Below are positions 33,974-42,356 of a stretch of DNA of 64,000 bases, piece after piece. The translations under genes and the position numbers were made by a program. The stretch is taken from positions 124,001-188,000 of the forward strand of contig NZ_CAJHCP010000011.1 of assembly GCF_904848625.1 (NCBI RefSeq), written 5' to 3'. Position 1 is the first letter of the stretch; every line of letters starts with the position of its first letter. The notes under the pieces are model-generated. The model made no database searches, had not been told where the DNA came from, and saw only the letters and a program-made list of their open reading frames with translations. Source of the DNA: Paraburkholderia metrosideri (GTDB lineage: Bacteria; Pseudomonadota; Gammaproteobacteria; Burkholderiales; Burkholderiaceae).

Positions 33974-35767
33974 ATGGATCATATTCGTAACTTCTCGATC
34001 ATCGCGCACATCGACCATGGCAAGTCGACGCTCGCCGATCGCATCATCCAGATTTGCGGTGGCTTGTCCGACCGCGAGATGGAAGCCCAGGTGCTCGACT
34101 CGATGGATCTCGAGCGCGAGCGCGGCATCACCATCAAGGCACAAACCGCCGCATTGACGTATCGCGCCCGTGACGGGCAGGTCTACAACCTGAACATGAT
34201 CGACACGCCGGGCCACGTCGACTTCTCGTACGAAGTCAGCCGCTCGCTGTCCGCGTGCGAAGGCGCGCTGCTGGTCGTCGACGCGAGTCAGGGTGTGGAG
34301 GCGCAAACCGTCGCCAACTGCTACACGGCGATCGAACTCGGCGTCGACGTGATTCCGGTGCTCAACAAGATCGACCTGCCGGCTGCAAACCCCGAAAACG
34401 CGATTGCCGAAATCGAAGACGTGATCGGCATCGACGCCACCGACGCAACACATTGCAGCGCGAAGACCGGTCTTGGCGTTGAAGACGTGCTCGAGGCGCT
34501 GATCGCGAAGGTGCCGGCGCCGAAGGGCGATCCGGAAGCGCCGTTGCAGGCGCTGATCATCGACTCGTGGTTCGACAATTATGTCGGCGTGGTCATGCTC
34601 GTGCGTATCGTCAACGGCACGCTGCGTCCGAAAGACAAGATCCGCATGATGGCGACCGGTGCTCAGTATCCGGTCGAGCACGTTGGCGTGTTCACGCCAA
34701 AGTCGAAGAATCTCGAGTCGTTGTCGGCGGGGCAGGTGGGTTTCATCATCGCCGGCATCAAGGAATTGGCCGCCGCGAAGGTGGGCGACACCGTCACGTT
34801 GGTCAATCGGCCGGCTACGGAGCCGCTGCCTGGCTTCAAGGAAGTGAAGCCGCAGGTGTTCGCCGGTCTCTATCCAGTTGAAGCCAACCAGTACGACGCG
34901 CTGCGTGACTCGCTGGAAAAGCTGAAGCTGAACGACGCATCGCTGCAATACGAGCCGGAAGTTTCGCAAGCGCTCGGCTTTGGTTTCCGTTGCGGCTTCC
35001 TTGGCCTGCTGCACATGGAGATCGTGCAGGAACGTCTCGAACGCGAGTTCGACATGGACCTGATCACCACGGCGCCGACCGTGGTGTACGAAGTCCTGCA
35101 ACGCGACGGTACGATCCTGATGGTCGAGAATCCGGCCAAGATGCCGGAGCCGTCGAAGATTGAAGAAGTGCGCGAGCCGATCGTCACCGTGAATCTGTAC
35201 ATGCCGCAAGATTATGTCGGCTCGGTGATCACGCTGTGTACGCAAAAACGCGGCAACCAGATCAACATGCAGTATCACGGCCGTCAGGTGCAACTGACGT
35301 ACGAAATTCCGATGGGCGAAGTCGTGCTCGATTTCTTCGATCGTCTGAAGTCGATCTCGCGTGGCTATGCGTCGATGGATTACGAGTTCAAGGAATATCG
35401 CGCAGCCGATGTCGTGAAGGTCGACATGCTGATCAACGGCGACAAGGTCGACGCGCTGTCGGTCATCGTGCACCGTTCGCAAAGCCAGTATCGCGGCCGC
35501 GAAGTGGCGGCGAAAATGCGCGAACTGATTCCGCGGCAAATGTACGACGTCGCGATTCAGGCCACCATCGGTGCAAACATTATCGCGCGCGAGAACATTA
35601 AAGCGTTGCGTAAGAACGTGCTGGCAAAATGCTACGGCGGCGATATTTCACGTAAGAAAAAGCTGCTGGAAAAGCAAAAGGCAGGCAAGAAGCGAATGAA
35701 GCAGGTGGGCTCGGTCGAGATTCCGCAAGAAGCTTTCCTCGCAATTCTGCGTGTCGAAGACAAATAA
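33974..35767 (+). CDS. lepA: Elongation factor 4 (LepA)
   Basis: A 597-residue ribosome-dependent GTPase involved in translation fidelity and 30S assembly. GTPase motifs are AHIDHGKSTL (residues about 9-18), DTPGHVDF and NKIDLP. Domain II, the two EF-G-like domains and the LepA-specific C-terminal domain (YHGRQVQLTYEIPMGEVV onward, ending MKQVGSVEIPQEAFLAILRVEDK in two parts) are all present at normal length. It is followed after 20 bases by lepB, as in many proteobacteria. Confidence 0.97.
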   Translation: MDHIRNFSIIAHIDHGKSTLADRIIQICGGLSDREMEAQVLDSMDLERERGITIKAQTAALTYRARDGQVYNLNMIDTPGHVDFSYEVSRSLSACEGALLVVDASQGVEAQTVANCYTAIELGVDVIPVLNKIDLPAANPENAIAEIEDVIGIDATDATHCSAKTGLGVEDVLEALIAKVPAPKGDPEAPLQALIIDSWFDNYVGVVMLVRIVNGTLRPKDKIRMMATGAQYPVEHVGVFTPKSKNLESLSAGQVGFIIAGIKELAAAKVGDTVTLVNRPATEPLPGFKEVKPQVFAGLYPVEANQYDALRDSLEKLKLNDASLQYEPEVSQALGFGFRCGFLGLLHMEIVQERLEREFDMDLITTAPTVVYEVLQRDGTILMVENPAKMPEPSKIEEVREPIVTVNLYMPQDYVGSVITLCTQKRGNQINMQYHGRQVQLTYEIPMGEVVLDFFDRLKSISRGYASMDYEFKEYRAADVVKVDMLINGDKVDALSVIVHRSQSQYRGREVAAKMRELIPRQMYDVAIQATIGANIIARENIKALRKNVLAKCYGGDISRKKKLLEKQKAGKKRMKQVGSVEIPQEAFLAILRVEDK

Positions 35768-35787
35768 AAGTTGAATAACGGAACCCT

Positions 35788-36681
35788 ATGAATTTTGCGC
35801 TGATTCTTTTTGTGCTCGTCATTTTGACGGGCGTCGCATGGGTCGCGGACAAACTGGTTTTCCTGCCTAAACGGCGCCGCGCGGCGGAAGCCGCAGTCGC
35901 CGAGTTCGATCGTCAGCAAGCACGTATCGGCGAGCGTTTCGCCGACGAAAACGCAGCGCAAACGCGGGCTCGTCTGCGTGACGACAAGCTGCGCCAACCG
36001 TGGTGGCTCGAGTATTCGGCGAGCTTTTTCCCGGTGATCCTGGTGGTGTTCGGGGTGCGTTCGTTCGTGGTCGAGCCGTTCAAGATTCCGTCGGGTTCGA
36101 TGGTGCCGACGCTGCTGGTGGGCGACTTCATCCTCGTCAATAAATTCGAATACGGCATTCGTCTGCCGATCACGAATACGAAGATCACCGAAGGCAGCCC
36201 GCTCAAACGTGGCGACGTGGTGGTGTTCCGTTACCCGAAAGACGAATCGGTCGACTACATCAAGCGCGTGATCGGTTTGCCGGGTGACGTCGTCGCGTAT
36301 CAGGACAAGCAGCTCACGATCAATGGCAAGCCGGTACCTGAAACGCCGCTGCCCGATTATCTCGACGACGAACGCATGGGCTATGCGAAGCAGTTCGAGG
36401 AAGATCTCGACGGCCGCAAGAACGCCATTCTGAATAATCCTGCAGTGCCGCCATTCATCGTGGGCGCCGAAGATTATCCGTATCGCGATAACTGCACGTA
36501 CAACGCACGCGGTGTGATCTGCAAAGTGCCGCCGGGCAATTACTTCATGATGGGCGACAACCGCGACAACAGCGCGGACAGTCGTTACTGGGGTTTTGCG
36601 CCGGACCGCAATATCGTCGGCCGCGCGTTTTTCATCTGGATGAACTTTAGCGATCTGAAGCGCATCGGCACATTCCACTGA
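35788..36681 (+). CDS. lepB: Signal peptidase I
   Basis: A 297-residue inner-membrane protease that removes signal peptides from exported proteins. Two membrane segments lie at residues about 3-22 and 78-96. The catalytic Ser104 is in PSGSMVPTL and the general base Lys159 in DYIKRVIGLPGD; GDNRDNSADSRYWG is the conserved box near the end. Length and layout match the E. coli type with a large periplasmic domain. The rnc gene follows after 174 bases. Confidence 0.96.
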   Translation: MNFALILFVLVILTGVAWVADKLVFLPKRRRAAEAAVAEFDRQQARIGERFADENAAQTRARLRDDKLRQPWWLEYSASFFPVILVVFGVRSFVVEPFKIPSGSMVPTLLVGDFILVNKFEYGIRLPITNTKITEGSPLKRGDVVVFRYPKDESVDYIKRVIGLPGDVVAYQDKQLTINGKPVPETPLPDYLDDERMGYAKQFEEDLDGRKNAILNNPAVPPFIVGAEDYPYRDNCTYNARGVICKVPPGNYFMMGDNRDNSADSRYWGFAPDRNIVGRAFFIWMNFSDLKRIGTFH

Positions 36682-36703
36682 GTCGTCGCGCATTCATTGC
36701 ATC

Positions 36704-36751
36704 ACACGCCGCGCGGTGACCCTAGCATCGGTCTCGTCAGTCGCGGCGTGT
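36704..36751 (+). promoter_or_regulatory. Ten-base inverted repeat between lepB and rnc
   Basis: ACACGCCGCG (36704-36713) pairs perfectly with CGCGGCGTGT (36742-36751) across a 28-base spacer. If transcribed with lepB it would form a stem after the lepB stop and before rnc; RNase III cleavage of such stems is known in the E. coli rnc leader. Confidence 0.5.
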
Positions 36752-36820
36752 TATCACGCTACTTTAAAAATTCGCGGTAACGTCGTTTCACTACGCTTTT
36801 TCCGCTAGCCGCCCGGCGTT

Positions 36821-36849
36821 TTCGCCCGATCAGGCGCCCGCGTTATACT
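36821..36849 (+). promoter_or_regulatory. Possible promoter abutting the rnc start codon
   Basis: TATACT (36844-36849) lies six bases before the rnc ATG. A weak TTCGCC stands 17 bases upstream of it. Transcription from here would begin at about the A of the start codon, giving a leaderless rnc mRNA; no ribosome binding site is visible before this ATG. Confidence 0.35.
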
Positions 36850-36855
36850 CTGCCC

Positions 36856-38049
36856 ATGCCCCTATCTCCGTTGGAAAGCCGTTTGCGCTACGAATTTCGC
36901 AATGCGGAATTGTTGCGCCAGGCTTTAACGCACCGCAGTCATAGTTCCACGCATAACGAACGGCTCGAGTTCCTCGGCGATTCCGTTCTTAATTGCGCGG
37001 TGGCTGCGCTTTTGTTCCAACGTTTCGGCAAACTGGATGAAGGCGACCTGTCGCGCGTCCGTGCCAATCTGGTCAAACAGCAATCGCTTTACGAAATCGC
37101 TCAGGCCCTCAATATTTCCGAAGGCTTGCGGCTGGGTGAGGGCGAATTACGCAGCGGCGGTTTCCGTCGGCCGTCGATCCTCGCCGATACGCTCGAAGCC
37201 GTACTGGGCGCGGTGTTCCTCGACGGCGGCTTCGATGCCGCGCAGACGGTCATCAAGCGCCTCTACGTGCCGATTCTCGATCATATCGACCCGCGTACGC
37301 TCGGCAAGGACGCCAAGACCTTGCTGCAGGAATATCTGCAAGGGCACAAGATCGCGCTGCCAACTTATACGGTGGTCGCCACCCATGGTGCGGCGCACAA
37401 TCAACAGTTCGAAGTCGAATGCACGGTGCCGAAGCTGGACGTGAAAGTGTCCGGTTCGGGCGCAAGCCGCCGCGCGGCGGAGCAGGCCGCCGCGAAGAAG
37501 GCACTCGACGACGTGATGGCCGCGGCGCCCGCGTTGGTCGGCAAGCCGAAGCGCTCGAAGAGCGCCCGAGCAGCGAAGAATGCTGAACCCGAGATCGTAC
37601 CCGGCGTCACCGGCGTGCAGGCAGCGCTGGATTTGCGCACCCCCGACCGCAAAAGCGAGCGCGGTGAGCGTAGCGCAACGCGTGGTGAACCGCGTGCCGC
37701 CGCCACCCAGGACGGTGCAGCCGAGCGTCCCACGTTGACTGTCACCGGCGCGCCATTGGCCGTCATCCGTGCCGCGCATGTCGAATATAGCGGGCAGGAC
37801 AAAGCTGAGAAAGGCGACAAAGCTGACAAGGCGGACAAGGCAAGCGCTCACGCGGGCGACAAGGCCGTTGAAGCCAAGGCCGAGAGCAAGACAGAAACCG
37901 CGTCGTTACGCGGCGCAGACAAGCCGCGTGGCCGCGAAGCCACAATATCCGGTGCAACCGTATCCACGCCGGGCGCACCGGCGCCTACCGAACACGAACC
38001 CGGCGTAGCCGACGCGGTGCAAACGCGCGTCGCCGACGCGGGCCATTGA
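36856..38049 (+). CDS. rnc: Ribonuclease III with long C-terminal extension
   Basis: A 397-residue double-strand-specific endoribonuclease. The nuclease domain spans about 1-145 with the signature ERLEFLGDSVL (residues 36-46) and acidic residues in DTLEAVLGAVFLDGG. The double-stranded RNA-binding domain covers about 153-223. Beyond it lie about 172 residues with no fold that I can see, rich in Ala, Lys, Asp and Glu and including repeated DKA units (about 310-340). E. coli RNase III stops at about 226 residues. Long tails occur in Burkholderia relatives. Confidence 0.95.
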   Translation: MPLSPLESRLRYEFRNAELLRQALTHRSHSSTHNERLEFLGDSVLNCAVAALLFQRFGKLDEGDLSRVRANLVKQQSLYEIAQALNISEGLRLGEGELRSGGFRRPSILADTLEAVLGAVFLDGGFDAAQTVIKRLYVPILDHIDPRTLGKDAKTLLQEYLQGHKIALPTYTVVATHGAAHNQQFEVECTVPKLDVKVSGSGASRRAAEQAAAKKALDDVMAAAPALVGKPKRSKSARAAKNAEPEIVPGVTGVQAALDLRTPDRKSERGERSATRGEPRAAATQDGAAERPTLTVTGAPLAVIRAAHVEYSGQDKAEKGDKADKADKASAHAGDKAVEAKAESKTETASLRGADKPRGREATISGATVSTPGAPAPTEHEPGVADAVQTRVADAGH

Positions 38050-38103
38050 TTGCCCTCGGCGCGCCATTTCCGCGCGTCGATCTGAACTTGCCGTAGCCCG
38101 AAT

Positions 38104-39003
38104 ATGAACGCTCCCACTCCCACTGATTTTCGCTGCGGCATGGTCGCGATCGTCGGCCGCCCTAACGTCGGCAAGTCCACGCTGATGAACGCGCTGGTCG
38201 GCCAGAAAGTCAGCATTACGTCGCGCAAGGCGCAGACCACGCGCCACCGCATCACCGGCATTCATACGCTGGAAGACGCGCAGTACATTTTCGTCGACAC
38301 CCCCGGTTTCCAGACCAAGCACAGCGGCGCGCTGAACCGTTCGCTCAATCGCGCGGTCACGTCTACGCTGACGTCGGTGGATGCGATCCTGTTCGTGATC
38401 GAAGCCGGCCGTTTCGGCGCGGACGATCAGAAAGTGCTCGACCTGATCCCGCCGTCGGTGCCGACGCTGCTGATCGCCAACAAGCTCGATCGCGTGTCGG
38501 ATAAAGCTTCGTTGTTCCCGTTCATGCAGCAGGTCAGTTCGCTGCACAAGTTCAGCGAAATCGTGCCGCTGTCGGCGAAAAATGTCGACGACATCAAGCG
38601 TCTGATGGCGACCGTCAAGCCGTTCCTGCCGGAAGGCTCGCCGATCTACGGCGAAGACGACCTGACCGATCGCAGCGAGCGCTTCCTTGCCGCTGAAATC
38701 CTGCGTGAGAAAGTGTTCCGCTGGACTGGCGACGAACTGCCGTACACGAGTACCGTGCTGATCGACAAGTTCGAAACCGAAGGCCGCCTGCGCCGCATTT
38801 TCGCGACCATCATGGTCGAACGCGACACGCACAAGGCGATGATCATCGGCCAGAAGGGCGCGAAGTTGAAGCAGATCAGCACCGAAGCGCGTCTCGATAT
38901 GGAAAGGTTGTTCGACGGCCCCGTGTATCTGGAAACCTTCATCAAGGTGAAGAGCGGTTGGGCCGACAACGAAGCCGGACTCCGTGCGTATGGGTACGAA
39001 TGA
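38104..39003 (+). CDS. era: GTPase Era
   Basis: A 299-residue GTPase needed for 16S rRNA processing and 30S assembly. The P loop is GRPNVGKST (18-26), followed by DTPGFQ and NKLD. The C-terminal KH domain (about 200-290) holds the GQKGAKLKQI loop that binds the 3' end of 16S rRNA. The rnc-era order is the classical one. The recO start lies inside the last codons of era. Confidence 0.97.
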   Translation: MNAPTPTDFRCGMVAIVGRPNVGKSTLMNALVGQKVSITSRKAQTTRHRITGIHTLEDAQYIFVDTPGFQTKHSGALNRSLNRAVTSTLTSVDAILFVIEAGRFGADDQKVLDLIPPSVPTLLIANKLDRVSDKASLFPFMQQVSSLHKFSEIVPLSAKNVDDIKRLMATVKPFLPEGSPIYGEDDLTDRSERFLAAEILREKVFRWTGDELPYTSTVLIDKFETEGRLRRIFATIMVERDTHKAMIIGQKGAKLKQISTEARLDMERLFDGPVYLETFIKVKSGWADNEAGLRAYGYE

Positions 39004-39898
39004 CGCGTGGATGACGCTGAATTCCGACGCAAGCCCGGACGACCAGGAGCCGGCCGCGCCGGCTCGCGAGCCGTCGTCCAAAACCGTTCGTAGCACCAAA
39101 AAAACTTCCAGCAAAAGCGCGCCCGCCGCCGAAGGCGAGGCGCGCAAATCACCCACGCGCCGTGCGCCACGCACGTCCGCTTCCGAGTACAGGATCGCGG
39201 AACAACCCGCGTTCGTTCTGCATAGCTATCCGTATCGCGAGACCAGTCTGATCATCGACGTGCTCTCGCGCGATCACGGCCGTATAGCGCTCGTCGCAAA
39301 GGGCGCGAAGCGTCCGCACTCCGCACTGCGCGGCGTGTTGCAGACCTTCCAGCCGCTCGCGTTGTCGTGGTCGGGCAAGTCCGAAATGCGCACGCTGACG
39401 GGCGCCGAATGGGTCGGCGGCATGTTGCCTCTGACTGGCGGCGCGCTGCTCTGCGGCTTCTACGTCAACGAACTGCTGGTCAAGTTCTGCGCGCGCGAAG
39501 ACCCGCATCCGCAACTCTTTCACCACTACGTCGTCACGATGACGCGTCTCGCGCACGACGAACCGCCCGTGCAGGTACTGCGTTCATTCGAGCGCGTGTT
39601 GCTGCGCGAAACCGGCTACGCGATGGCGCTCAATCGCACCGTCGCGCGTAAAGCGGTCGTGGCCGAAGGCCGCTACGTGTTCGATCCGGAGCGCGGCGTG
39701 CGCGAAGCGTCTGACGAATGGCCGTTGCAATGGCCGGTGATCTCAGGACAAACCTTGCTCGATATGGAGCAGGACGATTACCATCGAGCGCAGACCGTGG
39801 CGCAAAGCAAAACGCTGATGCGCTTTCTGCTCAACACCTACCTTGGCGGCACGCCGCTCGCGACGCGCCAGATCCTGATCGACTTGCAGAACTTATGA
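38990..39898 (+). CDS. recO: DNA repair protein RecO
   Basis: A 302-residue protein of the RecFOR route that loads RecA on gapped DNA. The conserved part begins at about residue 60 (FVLHSYPYRETSLIIDVLSRDHGRIALVAKG, an OB fold) and continues through a helical domain. The first 55 residues are a polar, Lys/Ser/Ala-rich extension. Three starts are possible (GTG 38984, ATG 38990, ATG 39011); 38990 is preferred because MGTND resembles the N-terminus I recall from relatives. It overlaps era by 14 bases and pdxJ by four. Confidence 0.92.
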   Translation: MGTNDAWMTLNSDASPDDQEPAAPAREPSSKTVRSTKKTSSKSAPAAEGEARKSPTRRAPRTSASEYRIAEQPAFVLHSYPYRETSLIIDVLSRDHGRIALVAKGAKRPHSALRGVLQTFQPLALSWSGKSEMRTLTGAEWVGGMLPLTGGALLCGFYVNELLVKFCAREDPHPQLFHHYVVTMTRLAHDEPPVQVLRSFERVLLRETGYAMALNRTVARKAVVAEGRYVFDPERGVREASDEWPLQWPVISGQTLLDMEQDDYHRAQTVAQSKTLMRFLLNTYLGGTPLATRQILIDLQNL

Positions 39899-40659
39899 GC
39901 TTCTTTCTTACGTCGCCGACTGTGATTGACCTGGGCGTGAACATCGATCACGTCGCTACGCTGCGTAACGCGCGCGGCACCTCCTATCCCGATCCGATCC
40001 GTGCAGCCTTGATGGCCGAAGAGGCCGGCGCGGACGTCATCACGCTGCATCTGCGTGAAGACCGCCGTCATATCGTCGACGCTGACGTGCGCAAGCTGCG
40101 TCCGCTGCTGAAGACGCGCATGAACCTCGAATGCGCGGTGACGCAGGAGATGCTCGACATTGCGTGTGAAGTGCGGCCGCACGATGTTTGCCTCGTGCCG
40201 GAAAAGCGTCAGGAGTTGACCACTGAAGGCGGCCTCGACGTCGCGGGCCAGTTCGAAGCTGTGCGTGCCGCCTGCAAGCAGCTTGCCGAAGCCAACTCGC
40301 GCGTGTCGCTGTTCATCGACCCGGAAGAGACGCAGATCCGCGCCGCGCACGAAGCCGGTGCGCCGGTGGTCGAGTTGCACACCGGCCGTTACGCGGAAGC
40401 CCACGATCCCGCCGAGCAGCAACGCGAATTCGAGCGCGTCGTGCGCGCGGTCGAATTCGGCGCGACGCTCGGCGTCAAGGTCAATGCGGGCCATGGCCTG
40501 CACTACACCAACGTGCAGCAGATCGCCGCGATCGAAGGCATCGTCGAATTGAACATCGGCCATGCGATCGTCGCACATGCGATCTTCGCGGGTTGGGAAA
40601 ACGCCGTGCGCGAGATGAAGGCGATCATGGTCGCCGCGCGTCTCGGCGCACGCGCGTAA
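39895..40659 (+). CDS. pdxJ: Pyridoxine 5'-phosphate synthase
   Basis: A 254-residue TIM-barrel enzyme that closes the pyridoxine ring from 1-deoxy-D-xylulose 5-phosphate and 3-amino-2-oxopropyl phosphate, the last ring-forming step of vitamin B6 synthesis. LGVNIDHVATLRNARG at the start, HLREDRRHI, LVPEKRQELTTEGGL and the phosphate-binding NAGHGLHYTN are all intact. ATG at 39895 overlaps the recO stop in ATGA. The recO-pdxJ-acpS order is common in proteobacteria. Confidence 0.96.
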   Translation: MSFFLTSPTVIDLGVNIDHVATLRNARGTSYPDPIRAALMAEEAGADVITLHLREDRRHIVDADVRKLRPLLKTRMNLECAVTQEMLDIACEVRPHDVCLVPEKRQELTTEGGLDVAGQFEAVRAACKQLAEANSRVSLFIDPEETQIRAAHEAGAPVVELHTGRYAEAHDPAEQQREFERVVRAVEFGATLGVKVNAGHGLHYTNVQQIAAIEGIVELNIGHAIVAHAIFAGWENAVREMKAIMVAARLGARA

Positions 40660-40674
40660 GCCGGCGCCCTTCTT

Positions 40675-41136
40675 ATGGCGATCTACGGCATCGGTACCGA
40701 CATCGTTCAGGTCAGCCGCGTGGCCGCTGTGATGACGCGCACCAACGGCCGCTTCGCCGAGAAAGTGCTCGGTCCGGACGAACTGCGTGTCTATCACGCG
40801 CGCACGGCCCGTTCCGCCGCGCGCGGTCTCGCGTTCCTCGCCACGCGGTTCTCGGCGAAAGAAGCGTTTTCGAAAGCGATCGGCCTCGGCATGCATTGGC
40901 CGATGACCTGGCGTGCGCTGCAAACGCTGAACAAGCCGAGCGGCGAGCCGATGGTGGTCGCGTCCGGCGAACTGGCCGAATGGCTCGACGCACGCGGCAT
41001 CACAGCGCGCGTGACGATCAGCGACGAGCGCGATTACGCGGTGTCGTTCGTGATCACGGAGACCGGGCAGGCCGCCGCTGACGCTGAAACGCCGAATCTG
41101 CCGAACGCTTCAGGCACCTCTGCTGCCATCGAATAA
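40675..41136 (+). CDS. acpS: Holo-ACP synthase
   Basis: A 153-residue phosphopantetheinyl transferase that activates acyl carrier protein. The metal-binding Asp9 lies in IGTDIVQVSR and the glutamate in FSAKEAFSKAIG; RVTISDERDYA completes the fold. Usual length is about 125-130; about 20 C-terminal residues rich in Ala, Asn and Ser are extra. It serves the acpP product encoded 13 kb upstream. A small hairpin (41148-41155 with 41162-41169) follows before nagZ. Confidence 0.94.
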   Translation: MAIYGIGTDIVQVSRVAAVMTRTNGRFAEKVLGPDELRVYHARTARSAARGLAFLATRFSAKEAFSKAIGLGMHWPMTWRALQTLNKPSGEPMVVASGELAEWLDARGITARVTISDERDYAVSFVITETGQAAADAETPNLPNASGTSAAIE

Positions 41137-41205
41137 ACATTCCCCGAACGCGGCCCATGCTGGCCGCGTCTCTTCTTGTCCTGAGCTTTTTTCTAGCGGA
41201 ATCCG

Positions 41206-42234
41206 ATGAAAACCTTTCCCGGACCGGTGATGCTCGACGTGGTCGGCAAAACGCTGAACGACGACGACAGGCGCCGCCTAGCCCATCCGATGACCGGTGG
41301 TGTGATCCTGTTCGCGCGCCATTACGAGAGCCGCGAGCAACTGGTCGCGTTGACCGATTCGATCCGCGCGATTCGCGACGATCTGCTAATCGCCGTCGAT
41401 CATGAAGGTGGCCGCGTGCAACGCTTTCGCACCGACGGCTTCACGGTGCTGCCGTCGATGGGCAAGCTCGGCGCACTGTGGGACCGCGACGTTCTGCACG
41501 CGACGAAGGTGACGACGGCGGTCGGCTATATCCTCGCGACCGAATTGCGCGCGTGTGGGATCGACATGAGCTTCACGCCAGTGCTCGATCTGAATTACGG
41601 ACAATCGCAGGTGATCGGAGACCGGTCGTTTCACCGCGATCCGCGCGTGGTGACCTTGCTGGCAAAGAGCCTCAATCACGGACTCGCGCTGGCCGGCATG
41701 AGCAATTGCGGCAAGCACTTCCCGGGGCACGGTTTCGCTCACGCAGATTCGCACGTCGCCATGCCCGTCGACGACCGCTCGCTCGACGAGATCCTGCGCG
41801 ACGACGTGGCGCCGTATGACTGGCTCGGGTTGTCGCTGGGATCGGTGCTGCCCGCGCACGTGGTTTATCCGCAGGTCGATTCGAAACCGGCGGGCTTCTC
41901 GCGCATCTGGCTGCAGGACATTCTGCGCAAGAAACTGCGCTTCGAAGGCGCGATTTTCAGCGACGATCTGTCGATGGAAGCCGCCCGCCAGGGCGGCACC
42001 CTGACCGAAGGCGCGACGGCCGCGCTGCAGGCAGGTTGCGACATGGTGCTGATCTGCAACCAGCCGGACGAAGCGGAGAAGGTGCTGGAGGCATTGCGCT
42101 TTACGCAGTCGAAGGAATCGCGGCGGCGCATCGAGCGGATGAGGCCACGCAGCAAGGCATTGAAGTGGAGCAAGCTGGTTGCCGATCCGCAGTATCTGGA
42201 AGCGCAGTCCTTGTTGCGCAGCGTGTTTGCTTAG
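41206..42234 (+). CDS. nagZ: Beta-N-acetylhexosaminidase NagZ
   Basis: A 342-residue cytosolic family-3 glycosidase that removes N-acetylglucosamine from anhydro-muropeptides in peptidoglycan recycling; in many bacteria it affects beta-lactamase induction. The signature GKHFPGHGFAHADSH lies at about 169-183, AVDHEGGRVQRF at about 63-74, and the nucleophile Asp is in FSDDLSM. No signal peptide, in line with a cytosolic role. AGCGGA is the only ribosome-binding-like sequence upstream. A bidirectional terminator follows. Confidence 0.95.
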   Translation: MKTFPGPVMLDVVGKTLNDDDRRRLAHPMTGGVILFARHYESREQLVALTDSIRAIRDDLLIAVDHEGGRVQRFRTDGFTVLPSMGKLGALWDRDVLHATKVTTAVGYILATELRACGIDMSFTPVLDLNYGQSQVIGDRSFHRDPRVVTLLAKSLNHGLALAGMSNCGKHFPGHGFAHADSHVAMPVDDRSLDEILRDDVAPYDWLGLSLGSVLPAHVVYPQVDSKPAGFSRIWLQDILRKKLRFEGAIFSDDLSMEAARQGGTLTEGATAALQAGCDMVLICNQPDEAEKVLEALRFTQSKESRRRIERMRPRSKALKWSKLVADPQYLEAQSLLRSVFA

Positions 42235-42278
42235 GCGCAGGCACGCGCAGGCACGTTTGACTCGGATGGTCGGGAAGC

Positions 42279-42319
42279 AAAAAAAACGGCACCTTGATTC
42301 GATCAAGGCGCCGTTTTTT
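42279..42319. terminator. Bidirectional terminator between nagZ and the response regulator gene
   Basis: AACGGC-A-CCTTGAT (42285-42298) pairs with ATCAAGG-C-GCCGTT (42302-42315) around loop TCG, with one mismatch, flanked by A and T runs. It can end both convergent transcripts. Confidence 0.9.
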
Positions 42320-42356
42320 TGTTGATGCTCAGTTGTTCAGTAACAGAACCCCAACC

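Noticed and set aside
33917..35539. A 540-residue open frame opposite lepA
   Set aside because: Its Arg/His-rich translation is typical of antisense frames in GC-rich coding sequence; lepA is unmistakable.
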